Under the pieces are notes generated by a model. It was not told where the DNA came from and ran no database searches. It was given only the letters and a program-made list of their open reading frames with translations. DNA of 64,000 bases from Lachnospiraceae bacterium. GTDB lineage: Bacteria > Bacillota > Clostridia > Lachnospirales > Lachnospiraceae. The translations under genes were made by a program, and so were the position numbers. The stretch spans positions 1-64,000 of the forward strand of contig JAFUXG010000047.1 in assembly GCA_017470935.1 (NCBI GenBank), in the 5' to 3' direction. Shown one piece after another: positions 43,358 through 52,830 of the stretch; the stretch's first letter is position 1; each line of letters begins with the position of its first letter.

Positions 43358-45628
43358 TTATATCTTTTTTAATTTTGCAAAGGAGGCGAACATACGCTTA
43401 ATTCCGTACTCCGGTTTATCAAATTCTACCTTGACCTCATAATCCTTATCGCCCTTTGTAAGCTCCAAAACAGTGCCCTGGCCGAACTTCACATGGCTTA
43501 CCCTGTCCCCCTCCTTATAGTCTATATCAGCAGCAGTCACCTTAAATTCCCTTCCAAACAATGGCATCTTCCCCTTATCTGTGGAGGCCTGCCCGCTACC
43601 GCTGCCATAAGAATAGGGCTTCTTCTTTGCAAAGGAGCTTACACTCCATGAGCTATTATCAAGCTCGCTGTCAATACGGGCCTGTTTTTTGATGGCATAA
43701 TCAGCATCCCCATTCATAACGATTACATCCTTTGGAATCTCTTTGACAAATCTTGATATGGGATTACAGTTAGTATTACCATTCATCATCCTCTGTCTGG
43801 ATGCAGATAGATAAAGCATTTCCATGGCCCTTGTTATTCCTACATAACATAGCCTTCGCTCCTCTTCTATTGCATCCTCATCATCAGAATTAAGTGCCAT
43901 TCCGCTGGGGAACAGCCTATCCTCCATGCCACCCATGAAAACACAGGGAAATTCCAGTCCTTTGGCACTGTGGAGAGTCATAAGTAAAACCACATCCTCA
44001 TTCTCAGAAAGGCTGTCAACCTCTGCCACAAGTGCTATCTCCTCCAATAATCCTGACAGGGTGGGCTCATCCGCCTCATCCTCATAGGTTATGATCTTAT
44101 TCTTAAGCTCAAGAAGATTCTCAAGTCTGACCTGAGCCTCATCCGTACCCTCAGCCATCAGCTCATCCCTATACCCGGTGCGGTCTAATATCTCCTCATA
44201 CAGATCACCAAGGGATATACCTTCATCCACCATATCACGAAGCTCCGTTATCAATGAAGTAAATCCATCTATCTTAGCTGCCGCCCTGTTAAGTCCGGGA
44301 ATGCTGTCTGCTTTAAACAAAGCATCTAACATGCTCATATCATATGTATCAGCATAGGCTGCCACCTTATCCACACTTGCAGCACCAATTCCACGCCTGG
44401 GTACATTAACTATCCGTCGTACAGCAAGCTCATCCATTCCGTTATCAATAACCTTAAGATAACATATAATATCCTTAATCTCCTTACGTCCGTAGAAATT
44501 CTGTCCTCCTATTATTCTATAGGGAACATTTTTCATCATAAGCTTCTCTTCAAAAATACGGGACTGGGCGTTGGTCCTATATAATATAGCAAAATGATGA
44601 TAAGGTCTTCCGCTGCGATGCTGCTTAACAATCTCGGAAACCACGCCATCAGCCTCTAAATATTCAGTGTCATACAGGTCAAAGGATACCTTCTCCCCAT
44701 CACCTGCCGAAGTCCATAAAGCCTTGTCCTTTCTGCCTTCATTGTTAGAGATTACTCCGTTAGCAGCCTTCAATATGTTGCCTGTAGAGCGGTAGTTCTG
44801 CTCCAGCTTCACCACCTTGGCGTCGGGGTATTCCTTCTCAAAGTTAAGGATATTATAAATGTTGGCACCTCGGAATTTATAAATTGACTGGTCATCATCC
44901 CCTACAACACAAAGATTGTGATACTTTGATGCCAACTGCTTCACAAGCAGGAACTGAATATGATTAGTATCCTGATACTCATCTATCATAATATACCGAA
45001 ACCGTTCCTGATAGCTGTCAAGTATCTCCGGATTAAACTGAAAAAGCTCCACTGTCTTATAAAGCAGATCATCAAAATCTAAAGCATTACTCTGCTTTAA
45101 TCTGTTCTGATATTCAGTGTACACCTTTGCCACCTGCATTTTCCAGTAGTTGCCGCTTGCCTCCCTGTCATATTCATATGGCGCTATGAACTGCTCCTTC
45201 GCCCTTGAAATCTCTGACATCATCCTTTTTTCAGGATACTGCTTCGGGTCCATATTAAGCTTCTTAAGACATGCCTTGACCGCTGCCTTCTGGTCATCGC
45301 TGTCATATATGGTAAAGCTGTTCTCAAAGCCCAGCTTATCAATATATCTTCTAAGTATCCTTACACAAAGGGAATGAAAGGTGGATACCCACACTCTGCC
45401 TGCCCCATGGGACACGATGCGATCTACTCTGTCCCGCATCTCTCCCGCTGCCTTGTTGGTAAATGTAATAGCAAGTATATTATATGGATCAACGCCCTTC
45501 TCCTCAATAAGATATGCCACCCTATGGGTGAGCACTCTCGTCTTCCCGCTTCCAGCTCCCGCAAGCAGTAACACCGGTCCCTCAGTATATAAAACCGCTT
45601 CTGATTGTCTGTTATTTAACCCTTCCAT
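43358..45628 (-). CDS. pcrA: ATP-dependent DNA helicase PcrA/UvrD
   Basis: Superfamily 1 3'-5' helicase for repair and removal of bound proteins. It is 756 residues. It opens LNNRQSEAVLYTEGPVLLLAG, Walker A is AGAGSGKTR, IMIDEYQDTN is the Walker B/DEXX motif, then VVGDDDQSIYKFRGA, LEQNYRSTGNIL, VLLMTLHSAKGLEFPCVF and the final VGITRAMEMLYLSASRQR. The C-terminal Tudor-like domain (YKEGDRVSHVKFGQGTVLE) fits PcrA. I see no good ribosome-binding site before the ATG, unlike its neighbours. yerC lies nearby, as in other Firmicutes. Confidence 0.97.
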   Translation of the reverse strand: MEGLNNRQSEAVLYTEGPVLLLAGAGSGKTRVLTHRVAYLIEEKGVDPYNILAITFTNKAAGEMRDRVDRIVSHGAGRVWVSTFHSLCVRILRRYIDKLGFENSFTIYDSDDQKAAVKACLKKLNMDPKQYPEKRMMSEISRAKEQFIAPYEYDREASGNYWKMQVAKVYTEYQNRLKQSNALDFDDLLYKTVELFQFNPEILDSYQERFRYIMIDEYQDTNHIQFLLVKQLASKYHNLCVVGDDDQSIYKFRGANIYNILNFEKEYPDAKVVKLEQNYRSTGNILKAANGVISNNEGRKDKALWTSAGDGEKVSFDLYDTEYLEADGVVSEIVKQHRSGRPYHHFAILYRTNAQSRIFEEKLMMKNVPYRIIGGQNFYGRKEIKDIICYLKVIDNGMDELAVRRIVNVPRRGIGAASVDKVAAYADTYDMSMLDALFKADSIPGLNRAAAKIDGFTSLITELRDMVDEGISLGDLYEEILDRTGYRDELMAEGTDEAQVRLENLLELKNKIITYEDEADEPTLSGLLEEIALVAEVDSLSENEDVVLLMTLHSAKGLEFPCVFMGGMEDRLFPSGMALNSDDEDAIEEERRLCYVGITRAMEMLYLSASRQRMMNGNTNCNPISRFVKEIPKDVIVMNGDADYAIKKQARIDSELDNSSWSVSSFAKKKPYSYGSGSGQASTDKGKMPLFGREFKVTAADIDYKEGDRVSHVKFGQGTVLELTKGDKDYEVKVEFDKPEYGIKRMFASFAKLKKI

Positions 45629-45814
45629 ATATTTAACTAATTAGAAGTATATCCGCTAAATACCTATTATAGCAGATATATTCCAAGGTATCCTTTCTCC
45701 CGAACAGTACGGGGATTTCAAATCGTACATTTGTTCTTATTAGTATAAATGATTTTATGACCCATAGCAAGAGTTACTTGCAAAAAATTCCTGCGCCAAA
45801 TACCACAAATCTCC

Positions 45815-45843
45815 TTGCAATCTAGTATTGAAAACCCTATAAT
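45815..45843 (+). promoter_or_regulatory. Promoter of the DUF1836 gene
   Basis: TTGCAA (45815-45820), a 17-bp spacer, and TATAAT (45838-45843) on the plus strand, about 45 bp before the start codon. Confidence 0.75.
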
Positions 45844-45888
45844 ATAGTAAGCATATTAACTTAGCCACATACCGGAAAGGAATCATTT

Positions 45889-46566
45889 ATGAAGGATTTT
45901 ACATTTAATGAGATACAAGAGAAAATAGAGCAATGGATGGAGACTGATGTGATCATTCCTGAGGACATACCCTCCATAGAGCTATACATGGACCAGGTGA
46001 CTACCTTTATGGACAAGCAGTTATCAGGCACCAAGAGACATGAGAATGACAAAATCCTTACCAAGACCATGATCAACAATTATTCCAAAAACGATCTCCT
46101 TCCTCCATCTGACAAAAAGAAATATTCAAAGGATCATATAATCCTATTGATATATATTTACTATATGAAGAACTTCCTTTCCATAAGTGATATTCAGAAC
46201 CTTCTATCCCCAATGACAGAGCATTTCTTCTTGAGGGATAATGGAATTACAATGTCTGATATATATTCAGATATCTTCAACCTGGAAAAAAATTATAAGA
46301 TTAAGCTGAAAGAAAATATATATGAGGTGTGCAAGCTTGCTGAGGAGGAATTCCCCGAGGATTCTGAATACCTGAAGACCTTTGCAATGATCGCACTCCT
46401 AAGCTACGACATATATACAAAAAAACAGCTCATTGAACGGCTTTTGGATTCCATTGCTGATACTGCACCCACAAAGGCTGAGCTCAAGGAAGCTAAGGAA
46501 CTTTCTAAGCAGAAGAAAAAGGAAGCTAAGGAGCTTTCTAAACAAAAAGAAAAAGAGGACATCTAA
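45889..46566 (+). CDS. DUF1836 domain protein (putative regulator)
   Basis: The only clear plus-strand protein gene in the window. A 225-residue soluble protein whose first 170 residues match my memory of the DUF1836 family: TKTMINNYSKNDLLPPSDKKKYSKDHI (read as two parts) resembles a MerR-like winged helix that binds DNA, followed by a helical effector-like part. The C terminus is a charged repeat (KEAKELSKQKKKEAKELSKQ). GGAAAGGA lies before the ATG. It converges on yerC, overlapping its stop by four bases. DNA-binding is inferred; target unknown. Confidence 0.8.
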   Translation: MKDFTFNEIQEKIEQWMETDVIIPEDIPSIELYMDQVTTFMDKQLSGTKRHENDKILTKTMINNYSKNDLLPPSDKKKYSKDHIILLIYIYYMKNFLSISDIQNLLSPMTEHFFLRDNGITMSDIYSDIFNLEKNYKIKLKENIYEVCKLAEEEFPEDSEYLKTFAMIALLSYDIYTKKQLIERLLDSIADTAPTKAELKEAKELSKQKKKEAKELSKQKEKEDI

Positions 46567-46865
46567 GACCTCTTTTCCACCCTCATTCTATCAAACACAA
46601 TCTGGTAGCCCTCCCCGCCGCCATAGTTGAGGGACCTGTTAACTCTTGATATGGTGGCTGTTGACGCCCCTGTCTCCTCTGCCACCTCAAGATATGTATG
46701 CCCCTCCGTAAGCATCTTAGCCACCTCAAAGCGCTGTGCCAATGTGAGAAGCTCATTTACTGTGCACACATCCTCAAAAAATGCATAACACTCCTCTTCA
46801 TTTTCTAATGTCAGAACAGCTTCAAACATTTCCTTTACTGCCTTGGTTCTTATTTCTTTTCCCAT
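46563..46865 (-). CDS. yerC: YerC/YecD family TrpR-like DNA-binding protein
   Basis: A 100-residue helix-turn-helix protein of the TrpR-related YerC/YecD family. VCTVNELLTLAQRFEVAKMLTEG is the conserved core, and TYLEVAEETGASTATISRVNRSL is the recognition region with the characteristic ATISRV. The role is poorly defined; in Bacillus yerC lies near pcrA, as here. GGGAGAAG precedes the ATG. Its 3' end overlaps the convergent DUF1836 gene by four bases. Confidence 0.9.
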   Translation of the reverse strand: MGKEIRTKAVKEMFEAVLTLENEEECYAFFEDVCTVNELLTLAQRFEVAKMLTEGHTYLEVAEETGASTATISRVNRSLNYGGGEGYQIVFDRMRVEKRS

Positions 46866-46975
46866 ACCTGACTTCTCCCTATATAATAAGGTATTGCTAT
46901 TATCCAGATCATACTCATCTAATAAATACTTCGTATATTCTCATAACATCATCCACTATGGTATCCGTTATGCTA

Positions 46976-48433
46976 TCAGAGCTTTACATCCTCACAGATC
47001 CACACCGAAACAGTCTCTCTGTTCACATAGAAATCACCACAGCCATCATCACCGATCTTGATGTTATACTTGGCATTTCCAAGCACATCCTTAAAAAATC
47101 TTCCTGCAAACCTATGACCCACATACATATGCTTGCTTCCGCCTGTGCTGTCAGACATGATAACCGCTATGCCGGAATCCTTGTGCTCCTCGTCTCCCTC
47201 TCTCGTCCAGCCAATCACATTGTAATCATCTAAGTAATCATGCTGTGTGCCATAGGCGAGGCGTTTTCTGATCTTCATCATCTTGTTGAGCATAGTCTTC
47301 TTTGGCGCAATATTATCATGGGGAATTCCGTAATAGTCTCCATAGAATACACAAGGATACCCATCTGCTCTAAGCAGGGTAAGTGCATAGGCATGAGGCT
47401 TGAACCAATCCTCCACCCATGATTCAAGCGCCTGTCCAGGCTGTGTATCATGGTTGTCAACAAAGGTAACAGCATTCATAGGATGTAGTGATACAAGAGT
47501 ATCATTCAGGATACCTGACATATTGTAATCACCATGAGCCTTAGAAGCGTCATGGAAATGAAGATGCAACGGCACATCAAACAAAGACATCTCAAAATTC
47601 ACATTGTTAAGATACCTGTCCAGGTGTCCCACATCATAGTGCCAGTACTCACCAACAGCAAACAGATCCCTCCCCGCAGTCTCTCTCATTACAGGAAGCC
47701 AGTCCTTATAGAAATAGAAGCCTATATGCTTTACTGCATCAAGGCGGAGTCCATTGACCCCTGTCATCTGAAGGTACCATTTACCCCATTTATATAACTC
47801 ATCTCTTACCTCCGGATTTTCAAAATCAATATCCGCACCCATGAGGTAATCATAATTCCCATTCTCATCATCTACCGCTTCCTCCCATGTCTTTCCGGAA
47901 AAACGGTATATGGCATTCTTTGTCTCATCCTGATCCCAGTCAATTCCGTCAAAATGAGTCCAGTTCCATGTGAAGTCGGAGTACTTTCCCTTACGTCCAG
48001 GGAAGTTGAACTTAGTCCAGCCGCAGATTGTCTTCTCCTCACCAACCATCTGGTTACGGCTGTTGGCATTAAACTCCTCTGCCTGGATAAGCTCTGTCTC
48101 ATCAGCTCCGATCTTATGATTCAGCACAATATCAGCATATATATCCACGCCCTTCTTCTGTACGGCGCGTATCATATCTATGTATTCCTTCTTGGTTCCG
48201 TACTTAGTGGGAACACTGCCCTTTTGATTAAATTCTCCAAGATCATAAAGGTCGTAAACTCCGTATCCCACATCCTTGTCGCCTCCTGCGCCCTTATATG
48301 CCGGCGGCATCCAAAGTGCACTGACACCCAAGGTTTTAAGCTTGGAAGCCTCCTCCATAGCCTGCTTCCAAAGGCTGTGATCCTCCGGAAGATACCATTC
48401 AAAGTATTGCATCATTAAACCGTTGTTACTCAT
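46976..48433 (-). CDS. Cytoplasmic alpha-amylase (GH13 subfamily 5 type)
   Basis: Retaining alpha-1,4-glucan hydrolase of 485 residues without a signal peptide, so intracellular maltodextrin or glycogen breakdown is likely. NGLMMQYFEWYLPEDHSLWK is the GH13_5-type start. The catalytic set is GLRLDAVKHI (nucleophile Asp about 238), AVGEYWHYD (acid/base Glu about 267) and FVDNHDTQPGQ (Asp about 337). ADIVLNHKIGADE is conserved region I. GGGGAGG lies ten bases before the ATG. Single-gene unit, no transporter adjacent. Confidence 0.93.
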   Translation of the reverse strand: MSNNGLMMQYFEWYLPEDHSLWKQAMEEASKLKTLGVSALWMPPAYKGAGGDKDVGYGVYDLYDLGEFNQKGSVPTKYGTKKEYIDMIRAVQKKGVDIYADIVLNHKIGADETELIQAEEFNANSRNQMVGEEKTICGWTKFNFPGRKGKYSDFTWNWTHFDGIDWDQDETKNAIYRFSGKTWEEAVDDENGNYDYLMGADIDFENPEVRDELYKWGKWYLQMTGVNGLRLDAVKHIGFYFYKDWLPVMRETAGRDLFAVGEYWHYDVGHLDRYLNNVNFEMSLFDVPLHLHFHDASKAHGDYNMSGILNDTLVSLHPMNAVTFVDNHDTQPGQALESWVEDWFKPHAYALTLLRADGYPCVFYGDYYGIPHDNIAPKKTMLNKMMKIRKRLAYGTQHDYLDDYNVIGWTREGDEEHKDSGIAVIMSDSTGGSKHMYVGHRFAGRFFKDVLGNAKYNIKIGDDGCGDFYVNRETVSVWICEDVKL

Positions 48434-48690
48434 GTCAGCTATTCCTCCCCAGTATTAACATTATGTAAATAATTATTTTCCTTGCTCAACAGATACATTA
48501 GTCTGTCGCATTATCTGGTATATTTTTATATAATATCTACTCATTATTACATAAATGCTTCCATTACACCTGTAATGCATCAACTGTGAAACAGTATATC
48601 AAAATTTCCCATAAACTTCAAGACCGACAGAATCATTTATAGGCCTTCCTGTAAAGCCTTGAAGGACATTAAAGACCGCCCTGCTAATAT

Positions 48691-49953
48691 CTATCCTGCC
48701 ACAGGCTCCATCTGCTCTCCTGCAACCGCCAGCATAAGCTTGATACGGTTTTCCTGATTAACCTTAGTTGCTCCGGGATCATAATCAATAGGACATATAT
48801 TGGCATCCGGATATGCTGCCTTAAGCTCCCTGATCTTGCCCCTGCCAACTATATGATTTGGCAGACAGCCGAAGGGCTGAACGCATACAATATTCTTACA
48901 TCCGTTTTCAATAAGCTCTGCCATCTCTGCAGTGAGCAGCCAGCCCTCACCCATACAGACCCCACGGCTTATATGCTTCTCCCCAAGCTTCTTAAGCTTC
49001 TTAAATGGCATAGGCTTATGAAACTGCGGAAAATGCCTTAAAACTGAAAGCATTGTACCCTCAAGATGCTCAACATATGCCACTGCAAGCCTTGAAAACC
49101 AAAGGCCGCTCTTTTCTCCATACATATAGTAATTCTCTTTGCCAATGTTAAGACTGTATAGCGCAAAGCCAAGTATTCCCGGCACTGTGATCTCCGCTCC
49201 CTGCTCCACAAGGAAATCCTGAAGATGATTATTGCCAAAATCCGCATACTTCACATATATCTCTCCCACAATACCCACCTTGGGCTTATCCTCATATACC
49301 ACATCCACTGAAGAGTAATCCTTTGCAATTGCTTTGAAATTCCTTCTGATAGATGAGATCGAAATCCCCTTATTATGGCGGATCTGCTCTGTAAGAACCT
49401 CTCTCCACTTGTCCATAAGCCTCTTAGCCGTACCCTTTTCCACCTCATAAGGCCGCACCTGGTTGTTAAGCAGCATAATATAATCACCGTAAAGCCAGGT
49501 GATAAGACCCTTCAAAAACATCATTGGGGTCACGGAAAAACCGCTGTTATGCTCTATTCCACCAAAGTTGATGGACACAACAGGCACATATTCAAAGCCC
49601 GCCTGCTTTAATCCCTTCCTGAGCAGATGCACATAATTAGACGCACGGCATCCTCCTCCTGTCTGGTATAACATCAGCGCAGTAGTATGTGGATCATAGT
49701 CACCGGACTCTAAAGCATATATCAGCTGTCCTATAACAACTATAGCCGGATAGCATGCATCATTATGAACATACTTAAGTCCCGTATCAATAACCTTTTT
49801 TCCCTCATAATTAAGAAAATCCACCTTATAGCCTGCCTCACGGAACACCGATCCCATAAGCGAAAAATGTACCGGAAGTGCATTGGGAATAAGTATTGTG
49901 TGGGTTTCCTTCATTTCCATTGTAAATTCGGGAAATCTTTCATTTGTTTCCAT
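48691..49953 (-). CDS. Stand-alone 2-hydroxyacyl-CoA dehydratase-family (HGD-D-like) protein
   Basis: A 420-residue protein resembling the C-terminal part of the large clostridial fusion proteins related to 2-hydroxyglutaryl-CoA dehydratase activator. Features include YVHNDACYPAIVVIGQ, YQTGGGCRASNYVHLL, VGIVGEIYVKYADFGNN and VCVQPFGCLPNHIVGRG, with Cys residues placed to hold an iron-sulfur cluster. The ATPase (activator) part is absent here and not adjacent. Known relatives catalyse or support radical dehydrations, but this one's reaction is unknown. The start at 49953 follows GAGGGTG; three upstream codons are also open. Confidence 0.75.
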   Translation of the reverse strand: METNERFPEFTMEMKETHTILIPNALPVHFSLMGSVFREAGYKVDFLNYEGKKVIDTGLKYVHNDACYPAIVVIGQLIYALESGDYDPHTTALMLYQTGGGCRASNYVHLLRKGLKQAGFEYVPVVSINFGGIEHNSGFSVTPMMFLKGLITWLYGDYIMLLNNQVRPYEVEKGTAKRLMDKWREVLTEQIRHNKGISISSIRRNFKAIAKDYSSVDVVYEDKPKVGIVGEIYVKYADFGNNHLQDFLVEQGAEITVPGILGFALYSLNIGKENYYMYGEKSGLWFSRLAVAYVEHLEGTMLSVLRHFPQFHKPMPFKKLKKLGEKHISRGVCMGEGWLLTAEMAELIENGCKNIVCVQPFGCLPNHIVGRGKIRELKAAYPDANICPIDYDPGATKVNQENRIKLMLAVAGEQMEPVAG

Positions 49954-50080
49954 AATAATCACCCTCTGATTTATCCTTTGAATTGTATGATATTACTTAT
50001 GATAACATGACCCTGAATTTTTAAACACAGTTAATTTTTCACAGTATTTTGACAGCTGCCCTTCAATGGCAATATACAGT

Positions 50081-51253
50081 TTATTTCACCTGCCGTTTCC
50101 GGTAAATGATAACAACCGTGATTGCAAATACAGCCACTGCATAAGCAGATACTATCCCTGCCTGGGAAAACAATGATCTCTTAAATGCAGGTGTAACAGT
50201 CTTTACTGCACCTATCATTTCATTATTTTCAATATACCAGTAGGTAGGGAAAAGCTTTGCCACCTTCATTACGCTTTCCCCAAAGAACTCCCTCGGCACA
50301 AATACTCCTCCGAAGAAGCAGAGAGCCAGACTGATGATATTAAGCAGACCTGTAAGCATATTGTTCCCCATAGACACGATTCCCGCAAAGAAGCCCAGGG
50401 AAAGTCCAAGCAGCAGCATGGCCAATATATTAACTATAAAGTACGGCAGCCTGGTATCTGACAAAAGACTTCCACCTGACACTGCACATGCTGCTATCAT
50501 TACCACAACGAACAGAATTGCTCCATAAAAAAGTGTTCCGCATATAAAGCCTGCGGTCCGCTCATAAAGAGGTGTGGGGGAACATTCCATCCTTGCAGAT
50601 ACTTCCTTCTCGTTAAATCTCATAAGAGCCATTCCCATGCCGCCCATACAAAGTGTAATGAACATGTATGGTACAAAGCTTAAGAACACCGTTGCCGCAT
50701 CATGCTGGTTCTCATTTACAAATGACGCCAGTGATACAGTACACTCCTCCTTGCCGATCTCATCAAGGAGCTTCACTGCCTCATCCAAGGTATATCCTGC
50801 TTCAACAAGGCCCTTTATCTTAGATATATACATTGTAAGCTCGCTTGTAAAATATGCCGCCTTATATGTACCCGGTGTGGACATACCCTCAAAGGCAGGC
50901 TCCTTTCCCACAAGCAGCTTATCCTGAAAGCCCTCTGGTATGATCAGAACATAGTCAACCGCTCTCCAATATAATTGGTAGGCGATAGCCTCATCATTTT
51001 CTTCTATATCAACAAGCTTGTTCTTTTTCTTAACAAACTCCTTCACTATCTCTCCCATATTGCCGGTATCCCTGTCAATGACCGCAATATTAACAGGTGT
51101 CTGTCTTAGCATCTCATCCGAATCCTTCTTTGCAGCGCCTCCTGAATTAGGTCCCGTCATCAAAAATGCCACCGCAAATGATACTATACCGTATACCAAT
51201 ATTACACCCTTGTATGATTTCAAAACCTTAAAAAACAACTTAAATACTTGCAT
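50081..51253 (-). CDS. ABC-2 type exporter permease (second subunit)
   Basis: A 390-residue membrane protein: one N-terminal helix (about 15-38), an extracytoplasmic domain of about 160 residues, then five to six helices (about 205-385) including IISLALCFFGGVFVPREFFGES. It is typical of ABC2_membrane_3 permeases that export drugs, peptides or lipids. AGGAG lies eight bases before the chosen ATG at 51253, which itself lies inside the 3' end of the partner permease (14-bp overlap). Third gene of an ATPase-permease-permease unit. Confidence 0.88.
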   Translation of the reverse strand: MQVFKLFFKVLKSYKGVILVYGIVSFAVAFLMTGPNSGGAAKKDSDEMLRQTPVNIAVIDRDTGNMGEIVKEFVKKKNKLVDIEENDEAIAYQLYWRAVDYVLIIPEGFQDKLLVGKEPAFEGMSTPGTYKAAYFTSELTMYISKIKGLVEAGYTLDEAVKLLDEIGKEECTVSLASFVNENQHDAATVFLSFVPYMFITLCMGGMGMALMRFNEKEVSARMECSPTPLYERTAGFICGTLFYGAILFVVVMIAACAVSGGSLLSDTRLPYFIVNILAMLLLGLSLGFFAGIVSMGNNMLTGLLNIISLALCFFGGVFVPREFFGESVMKVAKLFPTYWYIENNEMIGAVKTVTPAFKRSLFSQAGIVSAYAVAVFAITVVIIYRKRQVK

Positions 51254-52667
51254 ATTTCTGTCTCCTAAGCTTTGCAGCACTGATCAGTATAAATAATACA
51301 CCTATGCCGAAAAGTGTTGCAAGGTTTGTAAAATACTGCCTGTAATTGCCAAATACCGCTATGCTCCTAAACCCGTTAACAATAAGGGTCGCAGGATTGA
51401 TACGGTTAACTATCGGAAGCTTTTCCTCGAGATAATATGTAATATCTGCCCACATAAGACCACTTAAGAAGGAGCTTCCCATAAAGAACAGAACGCACAG
51501 GCTGTCCTTCTTCTTTGCATCCCCGGAAGACATAACAGCGATCATAGTTCCCGCTGCCTGCCCCGTAAAACCACCCACCAATGCGTTAAGCACAATAAGC
51601 CCTGCATTTGATCCGAAATCCTGCTTATATACGAACACAACAACTGCAAGAACTATCATAAGCATTGCGGAAAAGATGGTATATGTTCCAAGAAAGTCTG
51701 TTACCACCTGTGAGAGCTTAGGTGTGGGAGCAACATTTCTTCTTGCAGCAAGGGCACTCTGATCCACCTGGATTGACTTCCCGTTTTCCAGACCGAACTG
51801 TGATGCAATAAGACATGTCATGGCGATAAGAGCAAAGAAATACTGGGTATAAGGGCTCTTATCCTCTCCCTTTAATGGTATGTCTTTGATCTCGATGCCC
51901 TCGCCATATAAACCTGATATAACCTTCATGATCTTACCCGGATCATCAGCTGCAGCCTTTGTTATCATCTCATTTGACTGGATATATTGATCAAGAAATG
52001 TCTTAATGACGGAAGCCCCCACATCCATATCCCTGACCACCATCTCATATTCAGAGGAAGTGTTGTTCATCATGGACTGAACCTGTCCCGCTATATTATC
52101 AAGATCCATATCCCGGTCAAAATCAAAGTCTTCCACACCCTCATTACCGGATTCCTTAACAAAATCGGTAATAAGGTCCTTGTTGGCTATCATCCAGGAA
52201 ATGATTTCTTCCTTTGACATATCATTAGGCAACATTCCACCAATCACTTCCTGTCCTACATTGGAAAAAATACTGTTGTTCATTATATCATCTTCACCAA
52301 GAACACCATCTATACCTGATGTATCCTTCTCGTTACTCTCAGTTTCCTCTTTCTCTCTCACAATGACATAACCATCTATATCATCTGATATAAGTGCCTT
52401 GTCAGCCTCTTCCACACTGTCATATATGTGCACATCGAACATGGGCTCATCATCCTCTGTCTTGACCTCATTAAGCATCTGCATGAAGTTCTCATTCTCT
52501 ATTTCAGCATATACTCCCATGGGAATCTTTGAAAACTGCTGCTCCAAGTCGATATTGCCGAACATAAAGTAGAACAGCATTCCAAGGAATATAGGAAACA
52601 CAAGAGTCCAGAAAATAGCCACCGGAGTCCTTAATACAATTTTGATCTTGTAAATGTAACGCAACAT
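51240..52667 (-). CDS. ABC-2 type exporter permease (first subunit)
   Basis: A 475-residue permease with the same layout as its partner: an N-terminal helix (VAIFWTLVFPIFLGMLFYFMFG), a long, acidic extracytoplasmic domain (about 45-255), then six helices. The extracytoplasmic part includes DGYVIVREKEE, as in DUF-type ABC-2 exporters with a substrate-handling head. It probably forms a heterodimer with the next gene and is driven by the ATPase encoded 164 bp upstream. Its ribosome-binding site is GGAG close to the ATG. Confidence 0.87.
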   Translation of the reverse strand: MLRYIYKIKIVLRTPVAIFWTLVFPIFLGMLFYFMFGNIDLEQQFSKIPMGVYAEIENENFMQMLNEVKTEDDEPMFDVHIYDSVEEADKALISDDIDGYVIVREKEETESNEKDTSGIDGVLGEDDIMNNSIFSNVGQEVIGGMLPNDMSKEEIISWMIANKDLITDFVKESGNEGVEDFDFDRDMDLDNIAGQVQSMMNNTSSEYEMVVRDMDVGASVIKTFLDQYIQSNEMITKAAADDPGKIMKVISGLYGEGIEIKDIPLKGEDKSPYTQYFFALIAMTCLIASQFGLENGKSIQVDQSALAARRNVAPTPKLSQVVTDFLGTYTIFSAMLMIVLAVVVFVYKQDFGSNAGLIVLNALVGGFTGQAAGTMIAVMSSGDAKKKDSLCVLFFMGSSFLSGLMWADITYYLEEKLPIVNRINPATLIVNGFRSIAVFGNYRQYFTNLATLFGIGVLFILISAAKLRRQKYASI

Positions 52668-52700
52668 ATCTCCATATCCTTTCCGGCATAGTACTTCATA

Positions 52701-52736
52701 GGGAATTGCTAAAAATATTTGCTTTATTAAAGCTCC
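52701..52736 (-). repeat. GGGGAGCTTT hairpin between exporter ATPase and permease genes
   Basis: On the minus strand it starts GGGGAGCTTT and ends TTCCC, with an inner GCAAATATTTTTAGC. It shares the leading 10 bp and the TTCCC end with the terminator at 13130-13176. It could attenuate transcription between the ATPase and permease genes. Confidence 0.4.
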
Positions 52737-52830
52737 CCATCAGGTAATACATTTTTGCCCGGCTAACGTTCCTCATTCTGCCATAAAATTATATTATTTG
52801 CACAGAAAACAATAAAAAATAATGATCGGA

